From NCBI RefSeq assembly GCF_003219795.1, contig NZ_QJVC01000026.1:1-47520 (forward strand): 47,520 nucleotides of DNA, written 5' to 3'. The translations under genes and the position numbers were made by a program. The DNA is from Arthrobacter psychrolactophilus (GTDB lineage: Bacteria > Actinomycetota > Actinomycetes > Actinomycetales > Micrococcaceae). The notes under the pieces were generated by a model. The model was not told the DNA's origin and made no database searches. It saw nothing but the letters and a program-made list of their open reading frames with translations. Positions 1 through 9,068 of this stretch are shown one piece after another (positions within the stretch are counted from its first letter, which is position 1; each line of letters opens with the position of its first letter).

Positions 1-339
1 CAACAACCACACCCAGCCATACACCAAGAAACAAACCTTGACGATCAGTGCCGGGGCAACTTTACAAGCTTACCCGATCTACTTTATAAAAGCAAATCCA
101 TAAACCCTTCATCATTCATTCCCAAAAGAAACAAACAACCACCCCAGAACATGCAAAACGACCGGAACAAACCGGCCACACAAACCAAGGATTTTCACAC
201 CCGCATCAAGCGGGGCAACTCGAAAAACAATACACGGTTTTACGCGCCTCCGCAAATCCTCAGTGGCCCCTAACCCCAGTCAGCTCTAGGGTGTCGGCAC
301 CTTGGAAGGGCTGTGCCACCCAGCAGTATTCGTCAGCAA
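1..339. other. Left-edge stretch without a recognisable gene
   Basis: No reading frame with coding character is visible. The stretch is rich in A and C on this strand and carries only a short inverted repeat near 158-177. It lies downstream of the reverse-strand membrane protein gene at 340-714 and probably holds its 3' untranslated region. Confidence 0.5.
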
Positions 340-714
340 TTACTTATCGGAGCCCTTCAACAAGTACTTGGGGACCACGACCGCACAGAGACCAGTAATG
401 ACCCAGACGATGAGAGCCGCAAATACCCAGGTAAGAAACCCATGGATCCTGATACCGCCGAACGGCAGATTAGCAATGATCAAGGCAAGCAATGTCGAAA
501 CCAATGACGATAGGCCAGAAAGCGCTGGCACATGGGTAGTCGCCAACCTCGCTACGAAACCATTCAGAAGCGACTGGACCACAGTGAAAATGATGACCGC
601 AGTTAGAAAACCACTTAGACCAAGATGGAATCGCGGCAGGAGTAAAGCGGCGGCGATTATTGCCACCGCTGAGCTGCCAAGCTGGACGCCGATGCCAATC
701 ATTAGTTTCTTCAT
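340..714 (-). CDS. Small four-helix membrane protein, phage-holin-family-like
   Basis: The 124-residue product is almost entirely hydrophobic. Four predicted membrane segments lie at roughly residues 4-26, 33-55, 62-85 and 92-117, with short charged loops and a basic C-terminus. Size and helix pattern fit the 'phage holin family protein' (mycobacterial 4TM) group common in Actinobacteria. That name reflects fold similarity and does not prove a lytic role. The ATG at 714 follows an AGGATC ribosome-binding-like sequence. The gene stands alone, on the same strand as the tRNA-Leu upstream. It could equally be an uncharacterised small membrane protein of another family. Confidence 0.6.
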   Translation of the reverse strand: MKKLMIGIGVQLGSSAVAIIAAALLLPRFHLGLSGFLTAVIIFTVVQSLLNGFVARLATTHVPALSGLSSLVSTLLALIIANLPFGGIRIHGFLTWVFAALIVWVITGLCAVVVPKYLLKGSDK

Positions 715-957
715 GGCTTGATCCTATGCTGCTGTACCCCAGAGGGCCCAGATAGGGTCTACCCGGAATCCACGGGCCTGTAGTCGCGCAAGGAGTCGGT
801 GGGCTTCGAGAGATCACCGCATTGCCCATAGCTGGAAGGCTGGCAAGGCAACCAGAGTGTCATCCCTATATATAGGACTAAATTCAACGATGAGGTCCCG
901 ACAACAGCCAGGGGCTCGCGATGTGAGAGTCAGGGATGGGCTGATCCTTAAACGAAA

Positions 958-990
958 GATCCCCGGCAAACCATTGGTTTACCGGGGATC
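958..990 (-). terminator. Hairpin downstream of tRNA-Leu
   Basis: A 15-bp stem with one C/A mismatch and a 3-nt loop starts with GATCCCCGG and ends with CCGGGGATC. Read on the reverse strand it follows the tRNA and is succeeded by a U-rich CTTTCGTTT, as in a Rho-independent terminator. Confidence 0.75.
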
Positions 991-1001
991 TTTCAAAAAC
1001 G

Positions 1002-1084
1002 TGCGCGAGGGGGGATTTGAACCCCCACGCCCTTTCGGACACTGGCACCTGAAGCCAGCGCGTCTGCCGTTCCGCCACTCGCGC
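1002..1084 (-). tRNA. tRNA-Leu(CAG)
   Basis: The reverse complement folds as a class II tRNA. The acceptor stem GCGCGAG pairs with CTCGCGC, the discriminator is A, and there is a D-arm and a TΨC arm with GTTCAAATC. The anticodon loop TTCAGGT reads anticodon CAG. The long variable arm fits leucine. CCA is not encoded. A hairpin terminator follows. Confidence 0.93.
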
Positions 1085-1462
1085 GTTTTTTGCAATCCAC
1101 TTCGTAGTTGAGTTGTTTTCAACTTTCAGTGGAACAGCGAGATCAAGCATATAGGACATTGTGCCAATTAACCAAAACGAGGTGGTCAAGGTCGTGAATC
1201 TCGGTTCAAATGGGCTCAGAAACCGCTAGATTTCGCGGTTTCCCTCTTACACAAGTCGACGATCACAATCCCCACCCGTGGTAGGAAATGTGCCACATCC
1301 ACGCCAGCTGATAGGTATATTCAAAGGCACCGGCAGTAGTATCGACCTTGAACAGGGTTGCCCGCTGCGCGGACAACCAACATCTCGCGCCCCGGAACTG
1401 GGCCGTTGAGAACCGTTACTCACGGAACTTGACCGTTGAGTTACTGAAGGAGAGGAGAGCAC
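1085..1462. other. Intergenic region upstream of the fhaA-pknB cluster
   Basis: No gene is recognisable in these 378 bases. The segment should hold promoters for tRNA-Leu (reverse) and the fhaA operon (forward). Its last 70 bases contain a direct repeat, listed separately, followed by the GGAGAGGAG ribosome-binding site of fhaA. Confidence 0.55.
1393..1440 (+). repeat. Two 18-bp direct repeats, 30-bp period, before fhaA
   Basis: Copies at 1393-1410 and 1423-1440 share 16 of 18 bases (CGGAACTGGGCCGTTGAG and CGGAACTTGACCGTTGAG). They are spaced exactly 30 bp, close to three helical turns, and end 22 bp before the fhaA start codon. The position suits an operator or a leader-RNA element, but no known regulator motif is recognised. 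Confidence 0.6.
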
Positions 1463-2257
1463 ATGGGTTTGTTTGACAACGTTGAGAAAAGCATTGAGAA
1501 GGCAGTCCGTGGAGCCTTCTCGCTGGGTTCCAAGACTCTGCAGCCTGTAGAAATGGCCAGTGCCCTCCGGCGAGAGCTCGATGACAAGGCCATGACCCTA
1601 GATGCCGGTCGCACTCTTGCCCCAAATGTTTTCAACATTGAATTAGGCGATGCTGATTTTCAACGAGCACGTTCCTGGGGCGTCACTCTTGCTGAAGAAC
1701 TTTGTGACGTTGTCATAAACCACGCCCGCAGCCAGGTCTATGTTTTGCAGGGACCCGTTCGCGTTACTTTCAATCACCATCCGGATCTCCGTCCCGGACA
1801 ATTCGAGGTCAACTCCACCACCGAGCGTGAAGATGGAGCGTCAGCACCGGTGCAGCACGCACAGGCTCCGGCATCACCACCCGCTCGACCGAGCCAAAGC
1901 CCGAGCGCCAACCAAGCTCCTGCGCCTGTCTACAAGCGTCCCGCTCAAGTAAAAGGGCAAGCGGTGCTTGATATCGACGGGCAGCGATACTCACTCAACG
2001 CATCGTCCATCGTGTTGGGCCGCTCCACAGAGGCGGATATTCTCATCGACGACACTGGCGTTTCACGTAAACATTTAGAAATTCGCACTGCCGACGGAAC
2101 AAGTACTGCCGTTGACCTTGGTTCTACTAACGGCAGTTACGTCGATGGACACCGCGTTCAAGGAACTGCAGTTCTACGCGACGGCTCGACGATCACGATG
2201 GGACGCACGCAGATCACTTTCCGCGTCGTGCCGGCACGCAATGGAGGCTCCCGATGA
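1463..2257 (+). CDS. fhaA: FhaA-type protein: DUF3662 plus FHA domain
   Basis: The 264-residue protein has an N-terminal DUF3662 domain (about 1-115), a Pro/Ala/Ser-rich linker (about 125-160) and a C-terminal FHA domain. The FHA domain carries the phosphothreonine-binding signature (GRS near 187, then VSRKH and GSTNGSYVDG). FHA domains bind phosphothreonine. Mycobacterial FhaA is a substrate of PknB and regulates peptidoglycan synthesis with MviN. A strong GGAGAGGAG ribosome-binding site precedes the ATG. The stop overlaps the next FHA gene in an ATGA arrangement, so this is the first gene of the wall-signalling cluster. Family assignment is firm; the functional role is inferred from mycobacteria. 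Confidence 0.93.
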   Translation: MGLFDNVEKSIEKAVRGAFSLGSKTLQPVEMASALRRELDDKAMTLDAGRTLAPNVFNIELGDADFQRARSWGVTLAEELCDVVINHARSQVYVLQGPVRVTFNHHPDLRPGQFEVNSTTEREDGASAPVQHAQAPASPPARPSQSPSANQAPAPVYKRPAQVKGQAVLDIDGQRYSLNASSIVLGRSTEADILIDDTGVSRKHLEIRTADGTSTAVDLGSTNGSYVDGHRVQGTAVLRDGSTITMGRTQITFRVVPARNGGSR

Positions 2258-2739
2258 ACGATCTCAGCCTTGTTGTCACAATTTTGCGTTTCGGATTCCT
2301 GGTCCTCATGTGGATCATGGTGTTCAGTGTCGTCGCTGCCATGCGACGAGACCTTGTCATCGGTCGCAAAGCCAAGGTGGGGCAGCCAACCGCCCGACAG
2401 GCTCGGAAGCACCCAGAGTTGATCGAAGAAGCTCCTCCTGCAAAGGTCCAAGCCCGGCAGTTGGTGGTCACCGAGGGTCCACTAGCCGGCACCACACTGG
2501 AACTGTCCGGGACCCCCATTTTGCTGGGCCGGGCACAAGACGCCACCTTGGTGCTCGAGGATGACTATGCTTCAGGTCGGCATGCTCGGCTATTCCCTCA
2601 AGGAACTCGCTGGTTCGTTGAGGATCTGGGCTCCACGAATGGAACTTTCCTTGGTGGGAGTGCATTGACGCGCGCCTTGCCTGTGGAACTCGGGGTCCCT
2701 GTGCGGATCGGTAAAACGGTCATCGAATTGAGGCCGTAA
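2254..2739 (+). CDS. fhaB: FhaB-type membrane-anchored FHA protein
   Basis: The 161-residue protein has one N-terminal membrane helix (about residues 5-28), a basic linker and an FHA domain (about 75-160) with LGRAQDATL, the S-x-x-H motif SGRHAR and the GSTNGTF loop. It matches the FhaB/FipA group, which in mycobacteria links PknA/PknB signalling to septum assembly. The start overlaps the fhaA stop by four bases and the stop is two bases before pstP, indicating one transcript with translational coupling. Its target is inferred only from gene order. Confidence 0.92.
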   Translation: MNDLSLVVTILRFGFLVLMWIMVFSVVAAMRRDLVIGRKAKVGQPTARQARKHPELIEEAPPAKVQARQLVVTEGPLAGTTLELSGTPILLGRAQDATLVLEDDYASGRHARLFPQGTRWFVEDLGSTNGTFLGGSALTRALPVELGVPVRIGKTVIELRP

Positions 2740-2741
2740 CC

Positions 2742-4373
2742 ATGGCCGAATACCCGCTTGTTCTGCGCTACGCTGCCCGGTCCCACGTCGGCCTGGTCAG
2801 GGCTAAGAACGACGATTCAGCCTATGCCGGTCGGTATTTAGCCGTTGTTGCTGACGGTATGGGCGGTCACGCGGGCGGTGATGTTGCCAGCGCTTCGACA
2901 GTTCTAGATCTCATCCATCTCGATCACAACCATCATGACGACGAAGCCGGAACTCATCTTGCCGATGAGATTCAGAGTGCGAACTCGCTGTTGTCGGAAC
3001 TTGTTCACGTCAATCCCAAGCTGGCTGGCATGGGGACGACTGTTACTGCCCTGTTGCTCTCCGATGAACGGCTTGCTTACGCCCATATCGGTGATTCCCG
3101 TGCGTATCGGCTCCGTGATGGTGTCTTTGAGCAGTTGAGTACGGACCACACATTTGTCCAGCGCATGATCGACGAGGGTCGCATGACCGAAGCCGAGGCC
3201 GAGGTTCATCCCCATAAGAACGTCCTCATGCGAGTTCTTGGCGACGTCGACGCCTCGCCTGAGCTTGATCTGAAGTACTTTGACGCCATCCCCGGTGATC
3301 GTTGGTTGCTCTGCTCGGATGGCTTGAACTTTGTTCGCCACGAAATGGTCGAAGAAGTTATCCGCAATACCAAGTCTCTGGCCAGCACGGCTGAAACTCT
3401 CATCGATCTGACTTTGGCTGCTGGCTCGCCTGACAACGTCACGGTAGTGGTCTTTGATATTGCCGAAGACGTTCCTGATCAGACCGCAACACTTGAAACG
3501 GTATCAAGCGCTGACTTGGCTGTTCTGGGCGAGTCGGTTGACGCTTCGAATGAAGCGGACGACGCCGGAAGCTCGTCTGAGTCGACCCCGGAGACTACCG
3601 ATACTCCCGACTCGGGAGACGATACGGTCGCTGTTGTCGAGCCAGAAGCTGAATCCTTGGATTCCTATGTCCGGGCCGACGCGGTCCGCCTGGAGCTTGC
3701 CGCTCGCGAACATGAACTAGTGGGCGCAGCGGTGACGGCAAATGCCGAGGGGAAGATTCCTCACCTAGCACGTCAACCGGCGATCCCCAGGGCAGTCACC
3801 GTCCTGACACACAAGCCGAAGAATGAATCCGACACGATCGTGGAGGACACCGAGGTTTCCTTACCGCGTCTGCGCCGTCGTCCATGGCTCATGGTGGTCA
3901 TCGGAGTGCTCACGGCACTCGTTCTCGTTGCAGGATCTTGGGCTGCATATGCCTGGACACAGACACAGTATTTTGTGGGCGCGGCCAACGGAAATGTGGC
4001 GATCTATCAAGGCGTCTCGCAATCCCTGGGCCCGATTTCTCTGTCTCACCTGCACAGTGAGACAACTGTCAGAATTGAATCCTTGCCAACATACTCGCAA
4101 CAGCTCGTAGCTAATACAGTGCCCGCCTCCACCTTGGGTGATGCTGAGCAAATCATTAGTGACCTGCAGCTGGGCACCGGCACTAGCCTCCCGCCGTGTA
4201 ACTTGCTCGAGACGCCGAAAGCCACTGCACCGGCCACCACCGGGTCCGCCACGGCCAGCCCTTCAGCATCAGCCAAGCCGACCGCAACGACCACCGGAAC
4301 AGCGGCTCCTTCAGCGAGTAGCACCGCATCCCCAACAGCGCATGCTAGTTGCATACCCGGAGATGGAAAATGA
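2742..4373 (+). CDS. pstP: PP2C-type Ser/Thr phosphoprotein phosphatase (PstP-like)
   Basis: The 543-residue product starts with a PP2C domain (about 8-238) showing metal-binding motifs: the ADGMGGHAGG loop near residue 34, GDSRAYR, CSDGL and the terminal SPDNVT. An acidic Ser/Thr-rich linker follows, then a single membrane helix near 381-403 and an extracellular tail rich in Ala, Thr and Pro. It should reverse PknA/PknB phosphorylation at the membrane. Two bases separate it from fhaB, and its TGA overlaps the ATG of rodA. The final 60 residues are low-complexity (T/A/S/P) and likely wall-spanning. Confidence 0.95.
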   Translation: MAEYPLVLRYAARSHVGLVRAKNDDSAYAGRYLAVVADGMGGHAGGDVASASTVLDLIHLDHNHHDDEAGTHLADEIQSANSLLSELVHVNPKLAGMGTTVTALLLSDERLAYAHIGDSRAYRLRDGVFEQLSTDHTFVQRMIDEGRMTEAEAEVHPHKNVLMRVLGDVDASPELDLKYFDAIPGDRWLLCSDGLNFVRHEMVEEVIRNTKSLASTAETLIDLTLAAGSPDNVTVVVFDIAEDVPDQTATLETVSSADLAVLGESVDASNEADDAGSSSESTPETTDTPDSGDDTVAVVEPEAESLDSYVRADAVRLELAAREHELVGAAVTANAEGKIPHLARQPAIPRAVTVLTHKPKNESDTIVEDTEVSLPRLRRRPWLMVVIGVLTALVLVAGSWAAYAWTQTQYFVGAANGNVAIYQGVSQSLGPISLSHLHSETTVRIESLPTYSQQLVANTVPASTLGDAEQIISDLQLGTGTSLPPCNLLETPKATAPATTGSATASPSASAKPTATTTGTAAPSASSTASPTAHASCIPGDGK

Positions 4374-5755
4374 GCCAACTACTGACGGTGGCCAAGCCCC
4401 GCCGAAACACAGAGCTACTGCTGATCATTGTGGCTCTAGGTATGTCTGCCATGGCCAATGCTTTGGTGAATCTAAATCTTGGCCGTAACTTTGACAACGA
4501 TTTTTATACGCAAATCGCCATATTGGGCGGTCTCGCCCTTGTCTTTCATATTGTGCTGCGCCTCAAGGCAAAATATGCCGATCCGGTAATATTACCGTTG
4601 GTTATCGCCTTGAACGGGGTTGGTCTTGCGGTGATCCACCGGCTCGACATCACCTCGGGGGATTCCGCGGCTACGCGTCAATGGATGTGGACGAGCTTGG
4701 CGGTTGTTGCCGCAATTACCGTGATTTGGTTCCTTCGAGATCACCGGATTTTGCGTCGCTATACCTACATATCGCTGCTTATCTCCGTCGTTTTGCTGAT
4801 TCTGCCCCTCGTTCCGGGGCTCTCTGCAGGTAGCGTCAACGGCGCCACGGTATGGATCTCTATTGGCCCCTTTACCTTCCAACCCGGAGAAATCGCCAAA
4901 ATCACTTTGGCAGTATTCTTCGCAGGGTATCTTTCTTCTAATCGCGATCTCATCCTGCTGGCGGGAAAGAAAATCGGCCCCTTGCAGCTTCCGCGCACCC
5001 GAGATCTCGCCCCCATGATCGTGGCTTGGCTTGCCAGTGTTGGCGTCCTGGTCTTCCAGCGCGATCTAGGTTCATCCATCCTGTTCTTCGGCTTGTTCAT
5101 GGTCATGATTTATGTGGCGACAAGTCGAGTGAGCTGGATTCTGATCGGTGTTGGTCTGATCGTCGTTGGCGGGACCGCCGCCTACCAAATCTTCCCTCAC
5201 GTGGCCCGTCGTATCGATGTGTGGGTCAACGCCTTCGACCCTGAGTACATTGGTGCGGCCTTCGGCAGCTTCCAGGTGGTCGAGGGCTTGTTCGGCCTTG
5301 CCAATGGTGGACTATTTGGCACGGGCCTTGGCCAAGGAACCTCTGATAAATTGCCGGTTGCCAACAGCGACATGATCATCGCTGTCATCGGCGAGGAACT
5401 TGGCTTGATCGGCCTCTTCGCCATCTTGTGCCTGTACGCGCTCTTGGTGGCCAGAGGATTCCGGGCAGCATTGGGTACACGCGATGCTTTCGGCAAGCTT
5501 CTGGCGGTTGGTTTGTCGTTTGCCGTTGCCCTCCAGTGCTTCATCATCATTGGTGGTGTCACGCGCCTCATACCGTTGACAGGACTCACCACCCCGTTCC
5601 TTGCAGCCGGCGGTTCCTCTTTGCTGGCCAACTGGATAATTGTTGCCCTGATCCTCAAGATTTCCGATGCGGCACGCCGTCCGATCGATGTGTCGACCGC
5701 CGATAATTCCAAGCCCACTAATGACCAGCCATTGAAGGAGGTGCCCTCACCATGA
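4370..5755 (+). CDS. rodA: SEDS-family peptidoglycan polymerase (FtsW/RodA/SpoVE)
   Basis: The 461-residue polytopic protein has about ten membrane helices and the SEDS signature near the C-terminus (the GLTTPFLAAGGSS region), plus the conserved GEELGL loop. I start it at 4370 rather than 4349 because that ATG overlaps the pstP stop and has GGAGATGG just upstream. SEDS proteins polymerise lipid II glycan strands with a partner class B PBP, here the gene immediately downstream (ATGA overlap). RodA is favoured over FtsW from its place in the pstP-rodA-pbpA-pknA-pknB order, but FtsW-type naming is common and cannot be excluded. Confidence 0.93.
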   Translation: MSQLLTVAKPRRNTELLLIIVALGMSAMANALVNLNLGRNFDNDFYTQIAILGGLALVFHIVLRLKAKYADPVILPLVIALNGVGLAVIHRLDITSGDSAATRQWMWTSLAVVAAITVIWFLRDHRILRRYTYISLLISVVLLILPLVPGLSAGSVNGATVWISIGPFTFQPGEIAKITLAVFFAGYLSSNRDLILLAGKKIGPLQLPRTRDLAPMIVAWLASVGVLVFQRDLGSSILFFGLFMVMIYVATSRVSWILIGVGLIVVGGTAAYQIFPHVARRIDVWVNAFDPEYIGAAFGSFQVVEGLFGLANGGLFGTGLGQGTSDKLPVANSDMIIAVIGEELGLIGLFAILCLYALLVARGFRAALGTRDAFGKLLAVGLSFAVALQCFIIIGGVTRLIPLTGLTTPFLAAGGSSLLANWIIVALILKISDAARRPIDVSTADNSKPTNDQPLKEVPSP

Positions 5756-7221
5756 ACCAAGCAATCAGAAATTCTTGGATAGTGGCCGTTGCCTTGTTTG
5801 CGCTGCTCTTCGGGGCCGTTTCCTATGTGCAGTTCTTTGCTGTCGATTCCCTGAACACCAACCCGCAGAATAATCGACAGCTGTTGGCGAACTTCTGCAG
5901 CAACCGAGGCCCGATCTTGGTGGATGGCAAGGCCATCGCGGAGTCTGTCGCCAGCGGCACAGACTGCAAGTTCCAGCGCAGCTACAACGAACCAGAGCTG
6001 TACGCCGGACTGACTGGCTTCTTTAGTAAATTCTCCGGACAGTACGGACTCGAAGCAGCCATGCGAGACGAGCTGACCGGAAATACAGACGCTGCCCTCT
6101 TTGACCGCATCTCGCAGGTCTTCACGGGGGCTCAGCAACAGGGTCGTTCCGTGGAACTAACGATTGACTCCACGATCCAAAAGATGGCTTACGACATGAT
6201 TCCCGACAATGTCGGCGGTTCCATCGTGGTCATGAACCCCAAGACCGGTGCCATCATTGCCATGGTCTCAAAGCCTTCCTACGATACGAACCTCTTCGCT
6301 ACCCATGATGCGGCGGCTTTTAACGCCTCGATGAAGGAATTGGTTGATAGGGACGAAATCAGCTTGGCTGGCTCGTCGGCCTACACGGGCCTCTATGCCC
6401 CCGGCTCCGTTTTTAAGATCATAGACACGGCTGCCGCCCTCGAATCCGGGAAATATAACAAAGACAGCATACTTCCCAACCCTGCCGAGCTGACGTTCTC
6501 TGGCATGAGCTATGCCTTGCCGAACTACGCGAATGGGCAGTGTTATACGAAGGACAAGGCTACGTTTGCCTTCGCTCTAGAGAATTCCTGCAACACCCCG
6601 TTCGCCAGCATTGCCTTGGACCTGGGACAAGATGCCATGACCGCCGAAGCTGAAAAGTTCGGTTTCAATGACACCTCTCTGAAGTTCCCAGACAGGGTTG
6701 CCACAAGCCGTTTCCCAGGAAGTGAAGGCACTCTTGATGACGCGGCACTAGCCCAGAGTGCTATCGGACAGCGAGATGTGCTCGCAACCCCGTTGCAGAT
6801 AGCCATGATGACGGCCGCAATTGCCAATGGGGGACAGCAAATGGCCCCAAATCTGGTGCAAACAATCCGCACCCCGGATCTAAAGACAGTTTCAAGTCTC
6901 ACTCCCGAGGTCCTACGCCAATCGACATCACCTGAGGTGGCGGCTCAGATCACCGATTGGATGGTCAGCGTGGTTGACAATGGCATTGCCTCGGCTGCCG
7001 CTGTTCCTGGAGTTAAGGTGGCCGGCAAAACTGGCACAGCCGAACTCGGCCTAGACGAAAGCGGCGTAATGCTGAATAACGCATGGTTCACCGGTTTCGC
7101 ACCGGCAGACGACCCTCAAGTAGTAGTCTCGATCGTCATGCCCAAGGTTGACGTGGCTACCGGAGCACAATTAACAAGTCCCAACGCAAGTAATCTCATC
7201 AAGGCGGTGTTGAACAAGTGA
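5752..7221 (+). CDS. pbpA: Class B penicillin-binding protein, transpeptidase (PbpA)
   Basis: The 489-residue protein has an N-terminal membrane anchor (about 9-30), a short dimerisation/linker domain and a transpeptidase domain. Active-site motifs are visible: SxxK as SVFK (nucleophile Ser219), SxN as S279-C-N281 and KTG at 426-428. It cross-links peptidoglycan stems on the outer face of the membrane, probably with the SEDS polymerase encoded just upstream. The start overlaps the rodA stop and the stop TGA overlaps the GTG start of the kinase gene. Length is typical of mycobacterial PbpA. Confidence 0.95.
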   Translation: MNQAIRNSWIVAVALFALLFGAVSYVQFFAVDSLNTNPQNNRQLLANFCSNRGPILVDGKAIAESVASGTDCKFQRSYNEPELYAGLTGFFSKFSGQYGLEAAMRDELTGNTDAALFDRISQVFTGAQQQGRSVELTIDSTIQKMAYDMIPDNVGGSIVVMNPKTGAIIAMVSKPSYDTNLFATHDAAAFNASMKELVDRDEISLAGSSAYTGLYAPGSVFKIIDTAAALESGKYNKDSILPNPAELTFSGMSYALPNYANGQCYTKDKATFAFALENSCNTPFASIALDLGQDAMTAEAEKFGFNDTSLKFPDRVATSRFPGSEGTLDDAALAQSAIGQRDVLATPLQIAMMTAAIANGGQQMAPNLVQTIRTPDLKTVSSLTPEVLRQSTSPEVAAQITDWMVSVVDNGIASAAAVPGVKVAGKTGTAELGLDESGVMLNNAWFTGFAPADDPQVVVSIVMPKVDVATGAQLTSPNASNLIKAVLNK

Positions 7222-9005
7222 GGCCTATTTCTGGTATCACCTTAGGCGGCAGGTTCCAACTCACATCACGCATTGCCATTGGCGGCATGGGTGAGGTGTG
7301 GCGAGCTCAGGATCTAGTTCTAGGTCGCATAGTGGCCGTGAAAATCCTCAAGGATGAATACACGGGAGACCCCGGTTTCCGGGCACGATTCCGCGCTGAA
7401 GCGAAGCACACTGCTTTGCTGAGTCACGAAGGAATCGCCAACGTCTTCGACTACGGTGAAGAGGACGGTTCGGCATACCTCGTCATGGAATTGGTTCCTG
7501 GCGAGCCGCTTTCCACCTTGATCGAACGGGAACGTGTTCTCTCGGCAGACTGGACGTTGTCCATGATCGCCCAGACCGCCCGTGCTCTCGCGGCGGCTCA
7601 CGCCCAAGGACTCGTGCACCGGGACGTAAAGCCCGGGAATTTGCTGATCATGCCCAATAACAAGGTCAAGATCACTGACTTCGGTATCGCACGGTTGGCC
7701 GATCAGGTTCCGCTGACTCAAACCGGACAGGTCATGGGCACCGCCCAGTACCTGGCGCCCGAGCAGGCCACCGGACAGGTAGCCACGGGTTCCAGCGACA
7801 TCTATTCCCTTGGGGTTATCGGTTACGAATGCATCACCGGTCACCGCCCGTTCTCGGGCGAATCGCAGATCGCCATTGCCCTGGCCCAGGTCAATGACGC
7901 CCCGCCGCCACTGCCTGACACCTTGCCGACGCCCGTCCGCGCACTCTTGATGTCCATGTTGTCGAAGGAACCGGTCAACCGTCCGGAGAACGCTTTGAAG
8001 CTGGCGGAGGCCGCCGAGGCCATCCGTGAGGGCGATATCAAGGCAGCTCATGCTGCGGTTCCTGGCATGTTGCTTTTTGAGTCCACAACCGGTCCCATCA
8101 CGGCACCTGTGGATGTCAATGCAACGGCTCCGACATCAGTTGTTAGCAACATTGCCGAACCCACGACCACGGCCCTGCCGACCGTCGTCAGCGATGTCCA
8201 GCCGGCCAGTCCTACTCGCTCAGAGATTCTCGGCGCAGAGCGGGCCTGGCAAGCTGAGCAGGAACAGCCTTACAGCCCGGAAGAAGAAGACGAGCCCGCT
8301 CCAGTTCCGGCTAAGAAGGGTCGCAGCCCCTGGACCTGGCCATTCATTGGGCTCCTGATTCTCTTGGTCTTCGCCGTTGGTGCGCTCGTGCTGCAAGGGA
8401 CGGGACTTCTAGGAAACAACGACGCACCGGTGCCGACCACGACATCCTCAACGAAGGCCAGCGTACGCCCGTCAACGGCCCCGCCGACGACCACCGAGGC
8501 GCCGACTCCTACCGAAACCGTTGAACCCACAACTGAGGCGCCCAAGCAGTTCGAAGTCATCAGCAATATGCTCGTTGGCAAGTCCTTTGAAGAAGTCGAC
8601 GGCGTTCTCACTGGTGCGGAACTTGTCGTCAATCGGGTCGACGATTTCAGTGAATCCGTCGCTGCCGGGTTCGTTATCTCTGTATCCCCGACCGGGCTGC
8701 AGACAGTTGGCACCACCATCGACGTGACCGTCTCCAAGGGCCCCGCGACAGCAGCCGTTCCTTCCTCTGTCGGCCAAGAGGGCAATAGCTATGATCAGGC
8801 TCTTGTGGCTGCGGGATTCATTCCCAATCGCGTCGAAGAAGCCTCTTCAACGGTGGCAGTGGGGCTCGTCATTCGCACGAACCCAACAGCTGGGACCCAA
8901 ATCCCGACTGGTTCGACGGTGGCGTACTACGTCTCCACCGGCGCCACGGAAGAGCCTTCCCCCACTGAGGCGGCACCAAAAGAAACCGCTCCGGGAGACA
9001 AATAA
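7218..9005 (+). CDS. pknA: PknA-position Ser/Thr kinase with two PASTA domains
   Basis: The 595-residue protein begins with GTG inside a GTGA overlap with pbpA. The kinase domain (about 8-270) has a Gly-rich loop (GGMGEVW), AVK lysine, HRDVKPGN catalytic loop, DFG and APEQ. A Pro/Thr linker leads to one membrane helix (about 370-395). The extracellular part contains two PASTA modules (about 448-512 and 515-580) and an acidic Pro/Thr tail. Mycobacterial PknA lacks PASTA domains, so this orthologue by position differs in sensing capacity. It probably phosphorylates FHA proteins and wall enzymes encoded alongside it. Confidence 0.93.
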   Translation: MRPISGITLGGRFQLTSRIAIGGMGEVWRAQDLVLGRIVAVKILKDEYTGDPGFRARFRAEAKHTALLSHEGIANVFDYGEEDGSAYLVMELVPGEPLSTLIERERVLSADWTLSMIAQTARALAAAHAQGLVHRDVKPGNLLIMPNNKVKITDFGIARLADQVPLTQTGQVMGTAQYLAPEQATGQVATGSSDIYSLGVIGYECITGHRPFSGESQIAIALAQVNDAPPPLPDTLPTPVRALLMSMLSKEPVNRPENALKLAEAAEAIREGDIKAAHAAVPGMLLFESTTGPITAPVDVNATAPTSVVSNIAEPTTTALPTVVSDVQPASPTRSEILGAERAWQAEQEQPYSPEEEDEPAPVPAKKGRSPWTWPFIGLLILLVFAVGALVLQGTGLLGNNDAPVPTTTSSTKASVRPSTAPPTTTEAPTPTETVEPTTEAPKQFEVISNMLVGKSFEEVDGVLTGAELVVNRVDDFSESVAAGFVISVSPTGLQTVGTTIDVTVSKGPATAAVPSSVGQEGNSYDQALVAAGFIPNRVEEASSTVAVGLVIRTNPTAGTQIPTGSTVAYYVSTGATEEPSPTEAAPKETAPGDK

Positions 9006-9068
9006 TTTCATCGCCTTCACGCAGCAGCTCCCCATTCACTCCACACCGAAAGGACAAGCAGGTACCTC

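Noticed and set aside
2061-2076. parS-like GTTTCACGTAAAC inside fhaA
   Set aside because: One half-site base is missing, so symmetry is broken; it is not a functional parS by sequence.
5197-6138. 313-residue reverse frame across rodA/pbpA
   Set aside because: It is antisense to two clear, conserved genes and has no independent start signal.
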